38,752 bases of DNA from Minisyncoccota bacterium (GCA_031291955.1 JARLIA010000008.1:1-38752); one strand, 5' to 3'; shown: positions 7,322 through 16,086, counted from the first letter of the stretch. The notes: generated from the sequence alone by a model not told the origin. Numbers and translations are program-made.

Positions 7322-9214
7322 ATGACAGCAAACGAACTGAGGAAAAAATATTTGGAATTTTTCCAAAGTAAAGGGCATGCGGTGATTCCCAGTGCGCCGG
7401 TTTTGCCGGAAAACGATCCGACGGTGCTTTTTACGACTGCCGGCATGCATCCTCTGGTGCCGTATCTCATGGGCGAGAAACATCCGCTCGGCAAAAGATT
7501 GGCCGACGCCCAAAAATGCATCCGAACAGGCGACATTGACGACGTGGGCGACAACCGGCATCTGACTTTTTTCGAGATGCTGGGTAATTGGTCACTCGGT
7601 GATTATTTCAAGCGCGAAGCTATTGAATGGAGTTGGGAATTTATGACTGATTCCAAATGGTTAGGATTGGATCCAAAGAGAATTTTTGTCACAGTTTTTG
7701 CCGGCGATAAGGAAGCGGGTGTCGATCGCGACAATGATTCAATTGAAATTTGGAAAGAGCAATACAAAAAAATCGGGATGGAAGCGGGCGTGTGCGAGCT
7801 GGACAAAAAAGCCGAAAAAAATAGTCGGATATTTTTGCTCGGGAAAGAAGATAACTTTTGGGGACCGGCCGGCGAGACGGGTCCATGTGGTCCATGTACG
7901 GAAATGTTTTATGATGTCTGGCCAGAAGAAGGCGAACTTCAAGGAACGCATGACGAGTTGGTGAAACAATTCCGTCTCATGGAAATTTGGAACGATGTTT
8001 TCATGGAGTTCAATAAGTCCGCGGAGGGAAAATTTGAGAAGATGGCCCAGCAGAACGTGGACACTGGCATGGGATTGGAGCGGACGGTGACTGTTTTGTC
8101 CGGGAAAGAAAATGTTTTTGATACAGACTTATTTTTGCCAATCATCCAAGAAGTAGAAAAGCTTTCGGGGAAAAGCTATCAAGACGAAGAATACAAAAAA
8201 CCAATGCGCATCGTTGCCGACCACATCAAAGCCGCGGTGTTCATCATTGCCGATGGCGTGGAACCGTCCAATGTCCAGCGCGGATATGTTTTACGTCGAC
8301 TCATCCGTCGCGCGGTGCGGCAGGGACATGTTCTGGGTATCAAAGAAAATTTTACGACTAAAATTGCCAAAGTGGTGCAAAAAATTTATGGCGCGGTTTA
8401 TCCGGAAATTCTGAGAGAAAACATTTTAAATGTTTTGGAAGAGGAAGAAAATAAGTTTGCTAAAACTTTGGCTAGCGGATTATTAAAAATTGAAAAATAT
8501 TTAAGTAATCCAGAAGGGAACTTTATATATAGAAAATTTGGAAATGAGACACAACAAGCTCCAAGTTATTTTAATACTGATGCGGCCGAACTTAGCTTTG
8601 ATTTGTATCAAACCAATGGGTTTCCATTGGAAATGTCCTTGGAGGAGTTGAAAAAAACAGGAATTACTTTCGATGAAGAAAAAATAAAAGAAAAATTTAA
8701 TGAAAAATTAAAACAACACCAGGAACTTTCCCGCACTGCTTCCGCCGGGATGTTCAAGGGCGGACTAGCAGATACGATGGAAAAGACGACCGCATTGCAC
8801 ACGACGGCGCATTTGATGCTGGCGGGACTGCGGAAAGTTTTGGGTGAAGGAGTGCATCAGAAAGGTTCCAATATTAATGGCGAGCGGATTCGCTTTGACT
8901 TTTCTTACGGCGAAAAGATGACCGACGATCAGAAAAAAGCGGTTGAGGATTATGTCAACGCGGCCATCAAAGAAAACGTGAAAGTAATAATGTCGGAGAT
9001 GACGCCGGAAGAAGCGCGTGAGGCCGGGGCGGAAGGCGAGTTCGGACACAAGTACGGCGAGCTGGTGAAGGTCTATGAAATCCCCGGCTTCTCCAAAGAA
9101 ATTTGCGGCGGCCCGCACGTCAAAAACACCGGCGACATCAAAGGCGTGTTTAAAATAGCTAAGGAAGAAAGTTCCAGCGCGGGCGTGAGGCGGATAAAGG
9201 CAACACTTGTCTGA
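7322..9214 (+). CDS. alaS: alanyl-tRNA synthetase without C-terminal DHHA1/C-Ala domain
   Basis: The class II synthetase charges tRNA-Ala. The catalytic domain starts with the conserved MTANELRKKYLEFFQSKGH and contains TTAGMHPLVPYL, GNWSLGDYFK (motif 2 region) and GMGLERT (motif 3). The tRNA-recognition part shows ADHIKAAVFIIADGVEPSNV. The editing domain has H493xxxH497 (HTTAH) and C595xxxH599 (CGGPH, where CGGTH is usual), so mischarged Ser/Gly-tRNA-Ala can probably be hydrolysed. At 630 residues the protein ends just after the editing core and lacks the oligomerisation/C-Ala region found in most bacterial AlaRS of about 870 residues. The natural stop is clear and the next gene follows directly, so this is a compact form rather than a frameshift. 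Confidence 0.95.
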   Translation: MTANELRKKYLEFFQSKGHAVIPSAPVLPENDPTVLFTTAGMHPLVPYLMGEKHPLGKRLADAQKCIRTGDIDDVGDNRHLTFFEMLGNWSLGDYFKREAIEWSWEFMTDSKWLGLDPKRIFVTVFAGDKEAGVDRDNDSIEIWKEQYKKIGMEAGVCELDKKAEKNSRIFLLGKEDNFWGPAGETGPCGPCTEMFYDVWPEEGELQGTHDELVKQFRLMEIWNDVFMEFNKSAEGKFEKMAQQNVDTGMGLERTVTVLSGKENVFDTDLFLPIIQEVEKLSGKSYQDEEYKKPMRIVADHIKAAVFIIADGVEPSNVQRGYVLRRLIRRAVRQGHVLGIKENFTTKIAKVVQKIYGAVYPEILRENILNVLEEEENKFAKTLASGLLKIEKYLSNPEGNFIYRKFGNETQQAPSYFNTDAAELSFDLYQTNGFPLEMSLEELKKTGITFDEEKIKEKFNEKLKQHQELSRTASAGMFKGGLADTMEKTTALHTTAHLMLAGLRKVLGEGVHQKGSNINGERIRFDFSYGEKMTDDQKKAVEDYVNAAIKENVKVIMSEMTPEEAREAGAEGEFGHKYGELVKVYEIPGFSKEICGGPHVKNTGDIKGVFKIAKEESSSAGVRRIKATLV

Positions 9215-9277
9215 ACCACTGATTCTCACGTGATTATCCTGATTACACTGAATTTTAATCCATTCAAATTCAAAATT

Positions 9278-10489
9278 ATGCCGAAAGTAATTACTGATGA
9301 AAAGTTAGTTGATGAATTTTTGGAACGGGGAGTAGAGGCTATTTATCCTTCCAAAGAGGCGCTCAAGAAAAAATTAATGAGCGGAGAAAGGATGAAGATT
9401 TATCAAGGCTTTGATCCGACCGGGCCATATTTGCACGTTGGGCATGCTATGGGAATTCGTGCTCTTCGGATTTTACAAAAACTTGGGCACGAGGTGATTT
9501 TTTTGGTGGGAGATTATACAGCCAAGGTCGGTGATCCTGACAAAGACACGACGCGGGAAATGCTCACGGACGAACAGATAGAAAAAAATATGGCTGGCTG
9601 GAAAGAGCAGGCGGCTCAGCTTATTGATTTTTCCGGAGACAATCCGGTCAGATTTGAGAGGAATAATAAATGGCTATCCAAAATGACGCTCGGGGATATC
9701 TTAAAACTGATGTCCAGAGTTACTATCCAGCAAATATTACAAAGAGATTTGTTTAAAAAAAGATTGGAAACGGACGATCCTTTAAAATTCCACGAGCTTT
9801 TATATCCATTGATGCAAGGATATGACGGCGTGGCGATGGAAGTCGACATGGAAATTGGAGGAGCGGATCAGACTTTCAATATGCTTTGCGGGAGAGATTT
9901 GTCTAAAAGTTATCTCGGAAAGGAAAAATTCGTGCGGACCAACAAAATGATGGATGCACCGGATGGGATAACCATGAGTAAAACAAAGGGCAATGGAATA
10001 AATTTGGCCGACAGTTCCGAAGATATGTTCGGAAAGGCAATGTCATATCCGGATGACCATATAATTTCCGGTTTGGAACTTTTGACGGAAGTGCCGATGG
10101 AAGAAATAAAAAAGATTGAGAAAGAGCTGAAAGTGGGCGCTAATCCGATGGAGTTGAAAAAGTTTATGGCATTTGAAATAGTGAAGATGATAAAGGGTGA
10201 GCCAGTGGCCGAAGCTGCCCGGGAGCATTTCGTAAAAACTGTCCAGAAAAAAGAAACGCCGGATGAAGTGGATGTTGTATCTACGCCCGTAGGTACGCCC
10301 GTAGGTACACTTATTGCGGAGGCCGGCTTGGCCGAAAGCAATGCTGGCGCCAAGCGGAAGATCAAGCAAGGCGGGGTGGAGATCGGCGGCGAGAAAATTA
10401 CGGACGCTAATGCTAAAATCGCGAAAGAGATGGACGGACAGATTTTGAAAGTCGGAAAGCGCGGCTTTCGAATAATTCAGGTGCGTTAG
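9278..10489 (+). CDS. tyrS: tyrosyl-tRNA synthetase
   Basis: This class I synthetase charges tRNA-Tyr. The HIGH-type motif is HVGH at 53-56 within FDPTGPYLHVGHAMGIRAL, and the KMSKS-type loop is TMSKT at 232-236. The stretch YPLMQGYDGVAMEVDMEIGGADQ is diagnostic for TyrRS over TrpRS. A C-terminal S4 RNA-binding domain (AGLAESNAGAKRKIKQGGV) completes 403 residues. I chose ATG 9278 because the frame upstream to 9230 is translated word-repeat spacer (GATTCTCACGTGATTATCCT type). A tandem 12-bp duplication in the linker gives TPVGTPVG. It lies close behind alaS, giving two synthetases in a row. Confidence 0.94.
   Translation: MPKVITDEKLVDEFLERGVEAIYPSKEALKKKLMSGERMKIYQGFDPTGPYLHVGHAMGIRALRILQKLGHEVIFLVGDYTAKVGDPDKDTTREMLTDEQIEKNMAGWKEQAAQLIDFSGDNPVRFERNNKWLSKMTLGDILKLMSRVTIQQILQRDLFKKRLETDDPLKFHELLYPLMQGYDGVAMEVDMEIGGADQTFNMLCGRDLSKSYLGKEKFVRTNKMMDAPDGITMSKTKGNGINLADSSEDMFGKAMSYPDDHIISGLELLTEVPMEEIKKIEKELKVGANPMELKKFMAFEIVKMIKGEPVAEAAREHFVKTVQKKETPDEVDVVSTPVGTPVGTLIAEAGLAESNAGAKRKIKQGGVEIGGEKITDANAKIAKEMDGQILKVGKRGFRIIQVR
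10283..10306 (+). repeat. tandem 12-bp duplication in tyrS
   Basis: ACGCCCGTAGGT occurs twice head to tail (10283-10294 and 10295-10306). It adds a TPVG unit to the linker between the catalytic and S4 domains and keeps the frame. Confidence 0.7.
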
Positions 10490-10509
10490 TTGTATAAGAA
10501 ACAGGCAGG

Positions 10510-10549
10510 GGCAAGGAGGAGGTTTATAGGTGGGGCAATGCCTCTTGCC
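10510..10549 (+). terminator. hairpin after tyrS, possible terminator or speD leader element
   Basis: GGCAAGGAGG at 10510-10519 pairs imperfectly with CCTCTTGCC at 10541-10549. A weak T-rich run (GGTTTTAATTTTG) follows. It fits a poor intrinsic terminator for the alaS-tyrS unit. It could instead be part of a structured leader for speD. The rest of the 165-bp gap is A/T-rich with no other clear element. Confidence 0.4.
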
Positions 10550-10654
10550 AAGGTTTTAATTTTGTTCTAAATTATGTAAGTTAATTAATAATTAAAAAGC
10601 CGGGCAGTATTTTTAAGTTTTTTTTACTGTTTGCGCTAAATAAGGGAAGGTAAA

Positions 10655-11092
10655 ATGTTTTACCAAAAAAAATTAGCCGTCGCGGTTGAGGAGAAGACGA
10701 TCAATTTCGGTCTTCATCTCACGCTTGATGGCTACGGTGGAAATCCGGATAAACTAAATGACGGGCGGCTCGTGAAAAAATGTCTCGATGAACTCCCGGA
10801 AAAAGTTAATATGCACAAAATTTTCGGCCCGGAAGTGCTGGAGGCCGGCCCGGCCAATCCCAAGGATTCGGGTGGCTGGTCGGGGTTTGTTATGATTGCT
10901 GAATCGCACATCAGCTGCCACACTTTTCCTTGGCGAAAATTCGTAAGTGTTGACGTATATACCTGCGGAAGCACGATGGACAAGGATTTTATTGTTAACT
11001 ACTTCACGGAAGCTTTTGAACTCCAAGATGTAGAAATTAATTTCATTCAGCGCGGGACAAGATTTCCAGCCAAAGATATCGTTTGCGGATAA
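10655..11092 (+). CDS. speD: S-adenosylmethionine decarboxylase proenzyme (SpeD, prokaryotic class 1b)
   Basis: SpeD decarboxylates S-adenosylmethionine to give the aminopropyl donor for spermidine. The proenzyme cuts itself at a serine, which becomes the pyruvoyl cofactor. Here the site is E83/S84 in AESHISCHTFP. H89 and C104 (VYTCG) follow at exactly the spacing of the Ser63/His68/Cys83 triad of the Thermotoga enzyme, so cleavage and activity are expected. Length is 145 residues. A purine-rich AGGGAAGG stretch precedes the ATG by a few bases, one of the better ribosome-binding sites here. No spermidine synthase gene is nearby, so the product may be used elsewhere. It ends in a clear intrinsic terminator and appears monocistronic. 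Confidence 0.9.
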   Translation: MFYQKKLAVAVEEKTINFGLHLTLDGYGGNPDKLNDGRLVKKCLDELPEKVNMHKIFGPEVLEAGPANPKDSGGWSGFVMIAESHISCHTFPWRKFVSVDVYTCGSTMDKDFIVNYFTEAFELQDVEINFIQRGTRFPAKDIVCG

Positions 11093-11095
11093 CTT

Positions 11096-11118
11096 AAAAG
11101 GGCTTCGGCCCTTTTTTT
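11096..11118 (+). terminator. intrinsic terminator of speD
   Basis: GGGC TTCG GCCC, with A/T extensions and followed by seven T, forms a compact tetraloop hairpin directly after the speD stop. Confidence 0.9.
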
Positions 11119-11120
11119 GT

Positions 11121-11149
11121 TTTCGTATTTTTTAATTTTGTGGTATAAT
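11121..11149 (+). promoter_or_regulatory. extended -10 promoter of the pilM/ftsA-like gene
   Basis: TATAAT at 11144-11149 is preceded by TGG, an extended -10. The -35 region (TTTCGT) is poor. The string TTTTGTGGTATAAT is the same as at the promoter near 19224, so it is probably a preferred promoter form in this genome. Confidence 0.7.
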
Positions 11150-11187
11150 TTCAATGATGAAGAATATCTTTTTGAATCAGTTTATTT

Positions 11188-12456
11188 ATGGGAATGTTTT
11201 CCAAAATTTTGGGTTTCAAAGGCAAGTCATCCGAATATTTGCTCTCTTTGGACATCGGGACAGAAGTGGTGAAAGCTCTGGTTTTCAAAATCGATGAGAC
11301 TTCCGGCGTGGGAGTGGTGAAAGGCGTCGGCCGGGCTCGCCAGGGGATTAAGGATATGCACAGCGGCGCCGTGTCGGATATTTCCGGCGTCATTGTCAAT
11401 TGCCGGGAAGCCATCGCGATGGCCAAAGCCATGGCCGGCACCAAGCAGGTGGAGAAAGCTATTATCGGAATTGCCGGCGAATTGGTGAAGGGTACGACGA
11501 CGACGGTGCATTATGAAAGAATCAATCCGGAGATCCGGATCGATACGCCCGAGCTGAAAAATATCATCCAAAAAGTGCAGTGGAAAGCATTTGACCGTAT
11601 CCGGGCTCAGTTGGCCTGGGAAACCGGCCACAGCGAGATCGATGTTCAGCTCATCAACGCGGCAATTGTGGACGCGCGGATCGACGGCTACAAAGTGACC
11701 AATCCGGTCGGCTTTCAGGGGCGCGACGTTTCCATTTCGGTTTTCAACGCTTACGCGCCAATGATCCATCTTGGGGCGCTTCAGAAGATCGGAGACGAAT
11801 TGAAACTGGAACTTTTGAACATCGCGGCCGAACCGTATGCCGTGGCCCGCTCAATGGGCATTGAGGACGCGACGGATTTCTCGGCGGTCTTCATTGATAT
11901 TGGCGGTGGAACGACCGATGTAGCGGTGGTTCGGAATGGCGGTCTTGAAGGAACGAAGATGTTCGGTCTCGGCGGCCGGGCGTTCACCAAGAGATTGGCG
12001 CAGGAACTCTCCGTCGGTTTTGAGGAAGCGGAAGTTTTAAAGATAAAATATTCGGAAGGCAAGCTTGGGAAAGATGTCAGTGTTAAAATTGAAAAAATCT
12101 TGAACGACGATTGCGACGTCTGGCTTCGCGGAATCGAATTGACCCTCTCGGAATTTTCCGAAGCCGATCTCTTGCCATATCGCTTTTTTCTGTGCGGCGG
12201 CGGCTCAGGACTGCCTGGCATCAAAAAAGCCCTGGCTGGTCCCAAGTGGTCAAGCAATCTTCCATTTGCCAAACCTATTGAAGTCAGTTTCCTGCAACCC
12301 AAAGACGTGGTTAATATCGTGGATGAAACCCGGCAATTGAAAGATCCGCAAGACATCACCCCGATGGGATTGGCCAATTTGGCACTGGATCTTGTCGGTG
12401 AGGAAAAAATGATGTCAGGAATCCTGCGGCGGGCGGTGAAGATGATACAGAAATAA
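11188..12456 (+). CDS. PilM/FtsA-like actin-fold ATPase
   Basis: The product has 422 residues and an actin/Hsp70-type ATPase fold. The N-terminal phosphate-1 motif is LLSLDIGTEVVKALVF, the phosphate-2 motif is AVFIDIGGGTTDVAVV near residues 230-245, and an adenosine motif follows (FFLCGGGSGLPGI). The 1C-like segment YAPMIHLGALQKIGDEL matches PilM/FtsA proteins. These sit at the inner face of the membrane and link either type IV pilus assembly (PilM with PilN) or FtsZ (FtsA). I cannot separate the two by eye. The next gene encodes a large membrane-anchored protein, which could be its partner in a pilus-like or envelope system. It has its own extended -10 promoter after the speD terminator. Confidence 0.75.
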   Translation: MGMFSKILGFKGKSSEYLLSLDIGTEVVKALVFKIDETSGVGVVKGVGRARQGIKDMHSGAVSDISGVIVNCREAIAMAKAMAGTKQVEKAIIGIAGELVKGTTTTVHYERINPEIRIDTPELKNIIQKVQWKAFDRIRAQLAWETGHSEIDVQLINAAIVDARIDGYKVTNPVGFQGRDVSISVFNAYAPMIHLGALQKIGDELKLELLNIAAEPYAVARSMGIEDATDFSAVFIDIGGGTTDVAVVRNGGLEGTKMFGLGGRAFTKRLAQELSVGFEEAEVLKIKYSEGKLGKDVSVKIEKILNDDCDVWLRGIELTLSEFSEADLLPYRFFLCGGGSGLPGIKKALAGPKWSSNLPFAKPIEVSFLQPKDVVNIVDETRQLKDPQDITPMGLANLALDLVGEEKMMSGILRRAVKMIQK

Positions 12457-12565
12457 AATTTCTAATTTCTAATTTTCAAACAATTTTCAATGATTCAATT
12501 TTAAAATTAATTCATTGGAAAATTAGAACTTGTTTGAAAATTGAAAATTGAAAATTTATAAATCT
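12457..12565 (+). repeat. A/T-rich word-repeat spacer
   Basis: This spacer repeats AATTTCTAATTTTC on the left and its complement GAAAATTGAAAATTG on the right, giving a long imperfect inverted repeat centred near 12508. No gene or T-tract terminator is seen. It resembles the tract inserted in mnmA. Confidence 0.5.
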
Positions 12566-14587
12566 ATGCACCAAACTTTTTACATCGACATCGACGAGGA
12601 AATAACCTCGATTGTCGAAAAATTGAAAAAGGCTCGCGTGAAAGAACTTATCATGGTGGTGCCCAAGCGGGCGCTCTTGATCCAGAGTATCGTCAATTTG
12701 CGCATTCTAAAAAAAGAAGCAGACGAGGCGGGGCTGCAGCTTATGATTGTGACCCAGGATAAATTGGGCAAGATTCTGATCGAAAAGGCCGGCATTTTGG
12801 TGCAGCAAAAAATGGATAATATTGCCGATGAAGATATCGACGCCGATGATGAATTGAGAATAGCTCCGGAGCCTGTTTCTTCTGCCGGCCAAAATGAGTT
12901 TAAAGAGAGCGCCAAAACTAAAAATCGCCTGGACAGGATCGGCAGTAGTGAATATTTCAACGAAGCTTCCGTTTCGCATGAAGAAATGAAAAAAGAATTT
13001 GGTCGCGCCAAACAAGTGGCTCTGGCGGAAAGTAATCCGGAAGGTCGGGAAAAAATTCTCAATAAAGAGCTGGTGGCTGGAGCGGGCAGCGAGACTAAAA
13101 AAAGGACCAATTTGGATATGGGTCCGCGTCCGCCAAGGCAAGAGAATTATTCGCCGGCGCCCATCCGCCCAAACCCAGAAGTCTTGTCCGCGCCGCGCAG
13201 TTCCATTCCTCGGGGAAGTTTTCCGGTCAATATGTCTCCGAAAGTTGATCGTTCGATTGGCGAGGATGATTCTTTGCGCCATGACAAGATCAATAATTTT
13301 TTCCAGCCGCAAAACAATGCCTATTTTAAGCAGAAAGATTCTTTGCAAAATAATCCGTATGCAAATCAGCAAACAAAATTCAGGCCGGAAAATGCCAAGC
13401 AGGACTATGCTGTTTCTGGAAAAATCCACAAATGGTTTTGGTCTTTCGGGGTCGTGGTGATTTTGGTTGTGGCTTTGGTGGCGGCGTACCTCCTCATTCC
13501 CAAAGCCAACGTGGTTATTTCCGCCAAGGCGCAAAACCAGGCGGTCGATTCGGAGTTGATGGCTGAAACCAGTGCCAGTTCTCCCGATTATGACAAAGGG
13601 ATAATTCCGGCCAAACTCATAACAACTGATGTCGAAGTGTCCCAAAATTTTACTCCAAGTGGTGCCGTATCGACGGTTAGTCCGAAAGCTCACGGCATGA
13701 TAACGATTTATAATACCTACAGTTCCGCGCCTCAGCTACTGGTGGCCACTACCCGTTTTCTGGCCACTAGCGGAAAGCTTTTTCGTTTAGTGGCTACAGT
13801 GACGGTACCAGGCGACACACAATCAGGCGGGCAAATCAAGCCAGGAACGATTTCGGCGGAAGTGGAGGCTGAACAGGGCGGCGCGGATTATAATATCGGT
13901 CCGGACACTTTCAATTTACCGGGACTTAAAAGCAGCGGGACAAAATATGCCAAGATTTACGCCAAGTCCAGCGGCAACATGAGTGGCGGCAGCAGTGGGA
14001 CTGTCAAAGCCAACAGGGTGACCGCCAAAGACATCTCTTTAGTCGAACAGGCGCTTGGCTCGAATCTTGACGGGTCTGTAAAACAAAAAATAAAAGACGC
14101 GGCTGGTGGCAATGTCCTGATTCCGGACGGCGCGGTGAATGAGGGAAGTGTCAGCTATCTCGTTTCCAATCCGGCTGGCGAGGCGGCCAGCTCTCCTCAG
14201 GTGACAGCCAGCGTTCCAGTTCAGGCATTGGTGGTGGATCAGTCGGTTTTCAACGACGTGGTTGGCCGTAAACTCGCCCAGACGGCCGGATCCGGGCAGT
14301 CGACCATTGACAGCAGCGCTATCAAAGTCAGTTCTGAAAAAGCCGACGCGGATTTCAAAACTGGGACAATGAGCATTTCCTTCCATGCTACCGCTAATCT
14401 TGGATCCAGTTTGGATTTGTCTAAGATCAAAAGTCAACTCATTGGCAAAAGCGAAAGTCAACTAAAGGCTTATTTAAGCAATTATCCCAATATACAGAAG
14501 GTTGAGGTAGACTATTGGCCATCATTTATTTCCGGTCGGATTCCTTTTTGGTCAAAACGTGTCAGTGTGACTCTTGACAGCAATTAA
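12566..14587 (+). CDS. large single-pass membrane protein with baseplate J-like extracytoplasmic region
   Basis: I start this 673-residue protein at ATG 12566 (MHQTFYIDIDEEITSIVEKL). The upstream TTG would add six residues from a repeat. The first 80 residues form an alpha/beta domain (ELIMVVPKRALLIQSIVNLRIL). Then comes a long charged, Pro/Asn-rich disordered stretch. One membrane helix lies at about 289-312 (WFWSFGVVVILVVALVAAYLL), and a Ser/Thr/Gly-rich beta region of about 350 residues lies outside. The part containing GMITIYNTYSSAPQLL and AEVEAEQGGADYNIGP resembles baseplate J/gp47-like proteins annotated in Patescibacteria. It probably acts in the cell envelope together with the upstream PilM/FtsA-like ATPase. 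The last codons contain the promoter of the ribosomal operon. Confidence 0.6.
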   Translation: MHQTFYIDIDEEITSIVEKLKKARVKELIMVVPKRALLIQSIVNLRILKKEADEAGLQLMIVTQDKLGKILIEKAGILVQQKMDNIADEDIDADDELRIAPEPVSSAGQNEFKESAKTKNRLDRIGSSEYFNEASVSHEEMKKEFGRAKQVALAESNPEGREKILNKELVAGAGSETKKRTNLDMGPRPPRQENYSPAPIRPNPEVLSAPRSSIPRGSFPVNMSPKVDRSIGEDDSLRHDKINNFFQPQNNAYFKQKDSLQNNPYANQQTKFRPENAKQDYAVSGKIHKWFWSFGVVVILVVALVAAYLLIPKANVVISAKAQNQAVDSELMAETSASSPDYDKGIIPAKLITTDVEVSQNFTPSGAVSTVSPKAHGMITIYNTYSSAPQLLVATTRFLATSGKLFRLVATVTVPGDTQSGGQIKPGTISAEVEAEQGGADYNIGPDTFNLPGLKSSGTKYAKIYAKSSGNMSGGSSGTVKANRVTAKDISLVEQALGSNLDGSVKQKIKDAAGGNVLIPDGAVNEGSVSYLVSNPAGEAASSPQVTASVPVQALVVDQSVFNDVVGRKLAQTAGSGQSTIDSSAIKVSSEKADADFKTGTMSISFHATANLGSSLDLSKIKSQLIGKSESQLKAYLSNYPNIQKVEVDYWPSFISGRIPFWSKRVSVTLDSN

Positions 14588-14602
14588 GAATCGCGATAAG
14601 AT
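14574..14602 (+). promoter_or_regulatory. promoter of the infA-rpoA-rpsI ribosomal operon
   Basis: TTGACA at 14574-14579 and TAAGAT at 14597-14602 are separated by 17 bp. The -35 box lies inside the last codons of the upstream gene. The predicted transcript has a leader of roughly 115 nt before infA. Confidence 0.75.
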
Positions 14603-14686
14603 GGGTTAGACGTTGAAAAATACAGAGCAATATCCGAACTCACGAATTTGGATTGTATTGATTTCCTGAAGTTTATTCCATTCATT

Positions 14687-14725
14687 AAGATGGAAGGATT
14701 GGGAAATCCCTCCGTCTTATTTTTT
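14687..14725 (+). terminator. terminator-like hairpin directly before the infA start (possible attenuator)
   Basis: A 14-bp stem (14687-14700 with 14705-14718, two G-U pairs) closes a GGGA loop. It is followed by an A and six T that end at the base before the infA ATG. It has the form of an intrinsic terminator, but it sits between the operon promoter and the first gene. It also removes any Shine-Dalgarno sequence for infA. Confidence 0.7.
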
Positions 14726-14947
14726 ATGCCACAAGACAAAGAGTTGGTAAAACTAGAGGGAGAAGTGATTGAGAATCTTCCCAGCACCACTTTCCGAGTC
14801 AAATTGGACAACGGGCACGAGATTCTGGCTCACATTTCCGGTCGGATGCGGGTGAATTACATCCGCCTCATTCCTGGTGATCGGGTTTTGGTTGAGATGA
14901 GTCCGTATGATTTGACGAAAGGAAGAATTGTCCATCGATTAAAATAG
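14726..14947 (+). CDS. infA: translation initiation factor IF-1
   Basis: IF-1 binds the ribosomal A site during initiation. The 73 residues form one OB-fold with the expected landmarks: [53 protein letters not shown]. Normal length is about 72. I start at ATG 14726 ([14 protein letters not shown]). The longer in-frame start at 14648 would translate the hairpin leader. No ribosome-binding site precedes the ATG, because a hairpin and a T-run occupy that place. It is the first gene of the ribosomal operon, in the usual order infA-rpmJ-rpsM-rpsK-rpsD-rpoA-rplQ. Confidence 0.95.
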   Translation: MPQDKELVKLEGEVIENLPSTTFRVKLDNGHEILAHISGRMRVNYIRLIPGDRVLVEMSPYDLTKGRIVHRLK

Positions 14948-14953
14948 ACAAAT

Positions 14954-15067
14954 ATGAAAGTTAGAGCCTCTGTAAAAAAAATTTGTGATAAATGCAAAGT
15001 GATCAAGCGTAAAGGAAAGCTTTACGTTATTTGCGAGAACCCGAAACACAAACAACGCCAAGGCTAG
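14954..15067 (+). CDS. rpmJ: 50S ribosomal protein L36
   Basis: The 37-residue protein begins [20 protein letters not shown] and ends NPKHKQRQG, the standard L36. The zinc ligands are C11, C14 and C27 with H32, so this is the zinc-binding (C+) form. It follows infA by 6 bp. It is part of the large subunit near the peptidyl-transferase region. Confidence 0.96.
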   Translation: MKVRASVKKICDKCKVIKRKGKLYVICENPKHKQRQG

Positions 15068-15100
15068 TGTTTGTGAATTATTCTATTAAAATCAATCAGC

Positions 15101-15487
15101 ATGCTTAGAATTTCCGGGGTAAACATCCCAGACGAAAAAAGAATAGTCATTTCTCTCACGTATATTTACGGGATCGGTCCCAAGACGGCAGAGCGGATTT
15201 TGAGCGAACTTGAAATTTCGCCGGACAAAAGAACCAAGGAGCTGACAGAGAAGGAACAAAACGAAATCAGGACCCACGTCGAAAAAAAGATCAAAGTCGA
15301 GGGCGAGCTGAAACTTGAAGTGCGCGATAACGTGAAGCGTTTGAAAGAGATTGGTTGCTATCGCGGTACGCGTCATCAAAGAGGCCTTCCGACTCGGGGA
15401 CAGCGAACCAAGACCAATAACCGGACCGTGCGCGGAAACGTGCGGCGCACCATGGGTTCGGGACGGGTGAAGACGGAGAAAACTTAG
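15101..15487 (+). CDS. rpsM: 30S ribosomal protein S13
   Basis: S13 lies in the head of the small subunit and contacts the large subunit and P-site tRNA. The 128 residues show the helix-two-turn-helix start [32 protein letters not shown], and the basic tail with [16 protein letters not shown]. Length is normal. The start is preceded by A/T-rich sequence without a clear Shine-Dalgarno motif, as for most genes of this operon. Confidence 0.96.
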   Translation: MLRISGVNIPDEKRIVISLTYIYGIGPKTAERILSELEISPDKRTKELTEKEQNEIRTHVEKKIKVEGELKLEVRDNVKRLKEIGCYRGTRHQRGLPTRGQRTKTNNRTVRGNVRRTMGSGRVKTEKT

Positions 15488-15530
15488 CAAATTGTTGGAT
15501 TATCATATTGTTAAATTGTTATCAAATAGA

Positions 15531-16055
15531 ATGGCTGAAGAAATTATTAAAAAAGAAGAAGAGACAAAAAAAGACGAGGTCGCCGAAAAGAAGGCCGAAG
15601 ATTTAAATGTGGCAAAGAAGGCTGAAGATGTAAAAACTGCCGACTCCGCCAAGGCTTCGTCGGGCCGAGAGGAAGATCCAAAAAAGAAGGTTAAAAAAAT
15701 CAAACGGCAGATCGCCAAAGGTCGGGCGACAGTGAAATGCTCGTATAACAACACGATGGTGAGCATTTCCGATTCCAATGGCGGTGTTTTGGGTTGGGCC
15801 TCCTCGGGACTCTTGGGTTTCAAAGGCGCCAAGAAAGCGACGCCATATGCCGCAACTCAGGTAGTGGCCAATGTTAGTGAAAAAGTGAGAAAATACGGCG
15901 TTCGCGAGTTGGAAGTGTATGTTCGGGGCGTCGGATCTGGTCGGGAAGCGTCCGTTCGGGCGCTGGCTAACAACGGTTTTGATTTGACCGTAATAAAGGA
16001 TGTAACTCCGATCCCGCACAACGGTTGCCGAGCGAAAAAACCAAGAAGAATCTAA
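15531..16055 (+). CDS. rpsK: 30S ribosomal protein S11 with N-terminal Lys/Glu extension
   Basis: S11 forms part of the platform of the small subunit near the mRNA exit. The core starts near residue 55 (GRATVKCSYNNTMVSISDSNG) and ends with the typical DVTPIPHNGCRAKKPRRI. About 50 extra residues at the N-terminus are almost all Lys, Glu, Ala and Asp and are probably disordered. I start at ATG 15531 (MAEEIIKKEEE). The TTG at 15492 would translate a word-repeat spacer (AAATTGTT words). 174 residues compare with about 130 in most bacteria. Confidence 0.94.
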   Translation: MAEEIIKKEEETKKDEVAEKKAEDLNVAKKAEDVKTADSAKASSGREEDPKKKVKKIKRQIAKGRATVKCSYNNTMVSISDSNGGVLGWASSGLLGFKGAKKATPYAATQVVANVSEKVRKYGVRELEVYVRGVGSGREASVRALANNGFDLTVIKDVTPIPHNGCRAKKPRRI

Positions 16056-16086
16056 GTTATGAACTACGAAATGAAATATTAATTTT

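Noticed and set aside
9230-9277. Upstream in-frame start of tyrS
   Set aside because: The added residues translate a GATTAC-type word-repeat spacer. MPKVITDEKL at 9278 is the natural beginning.
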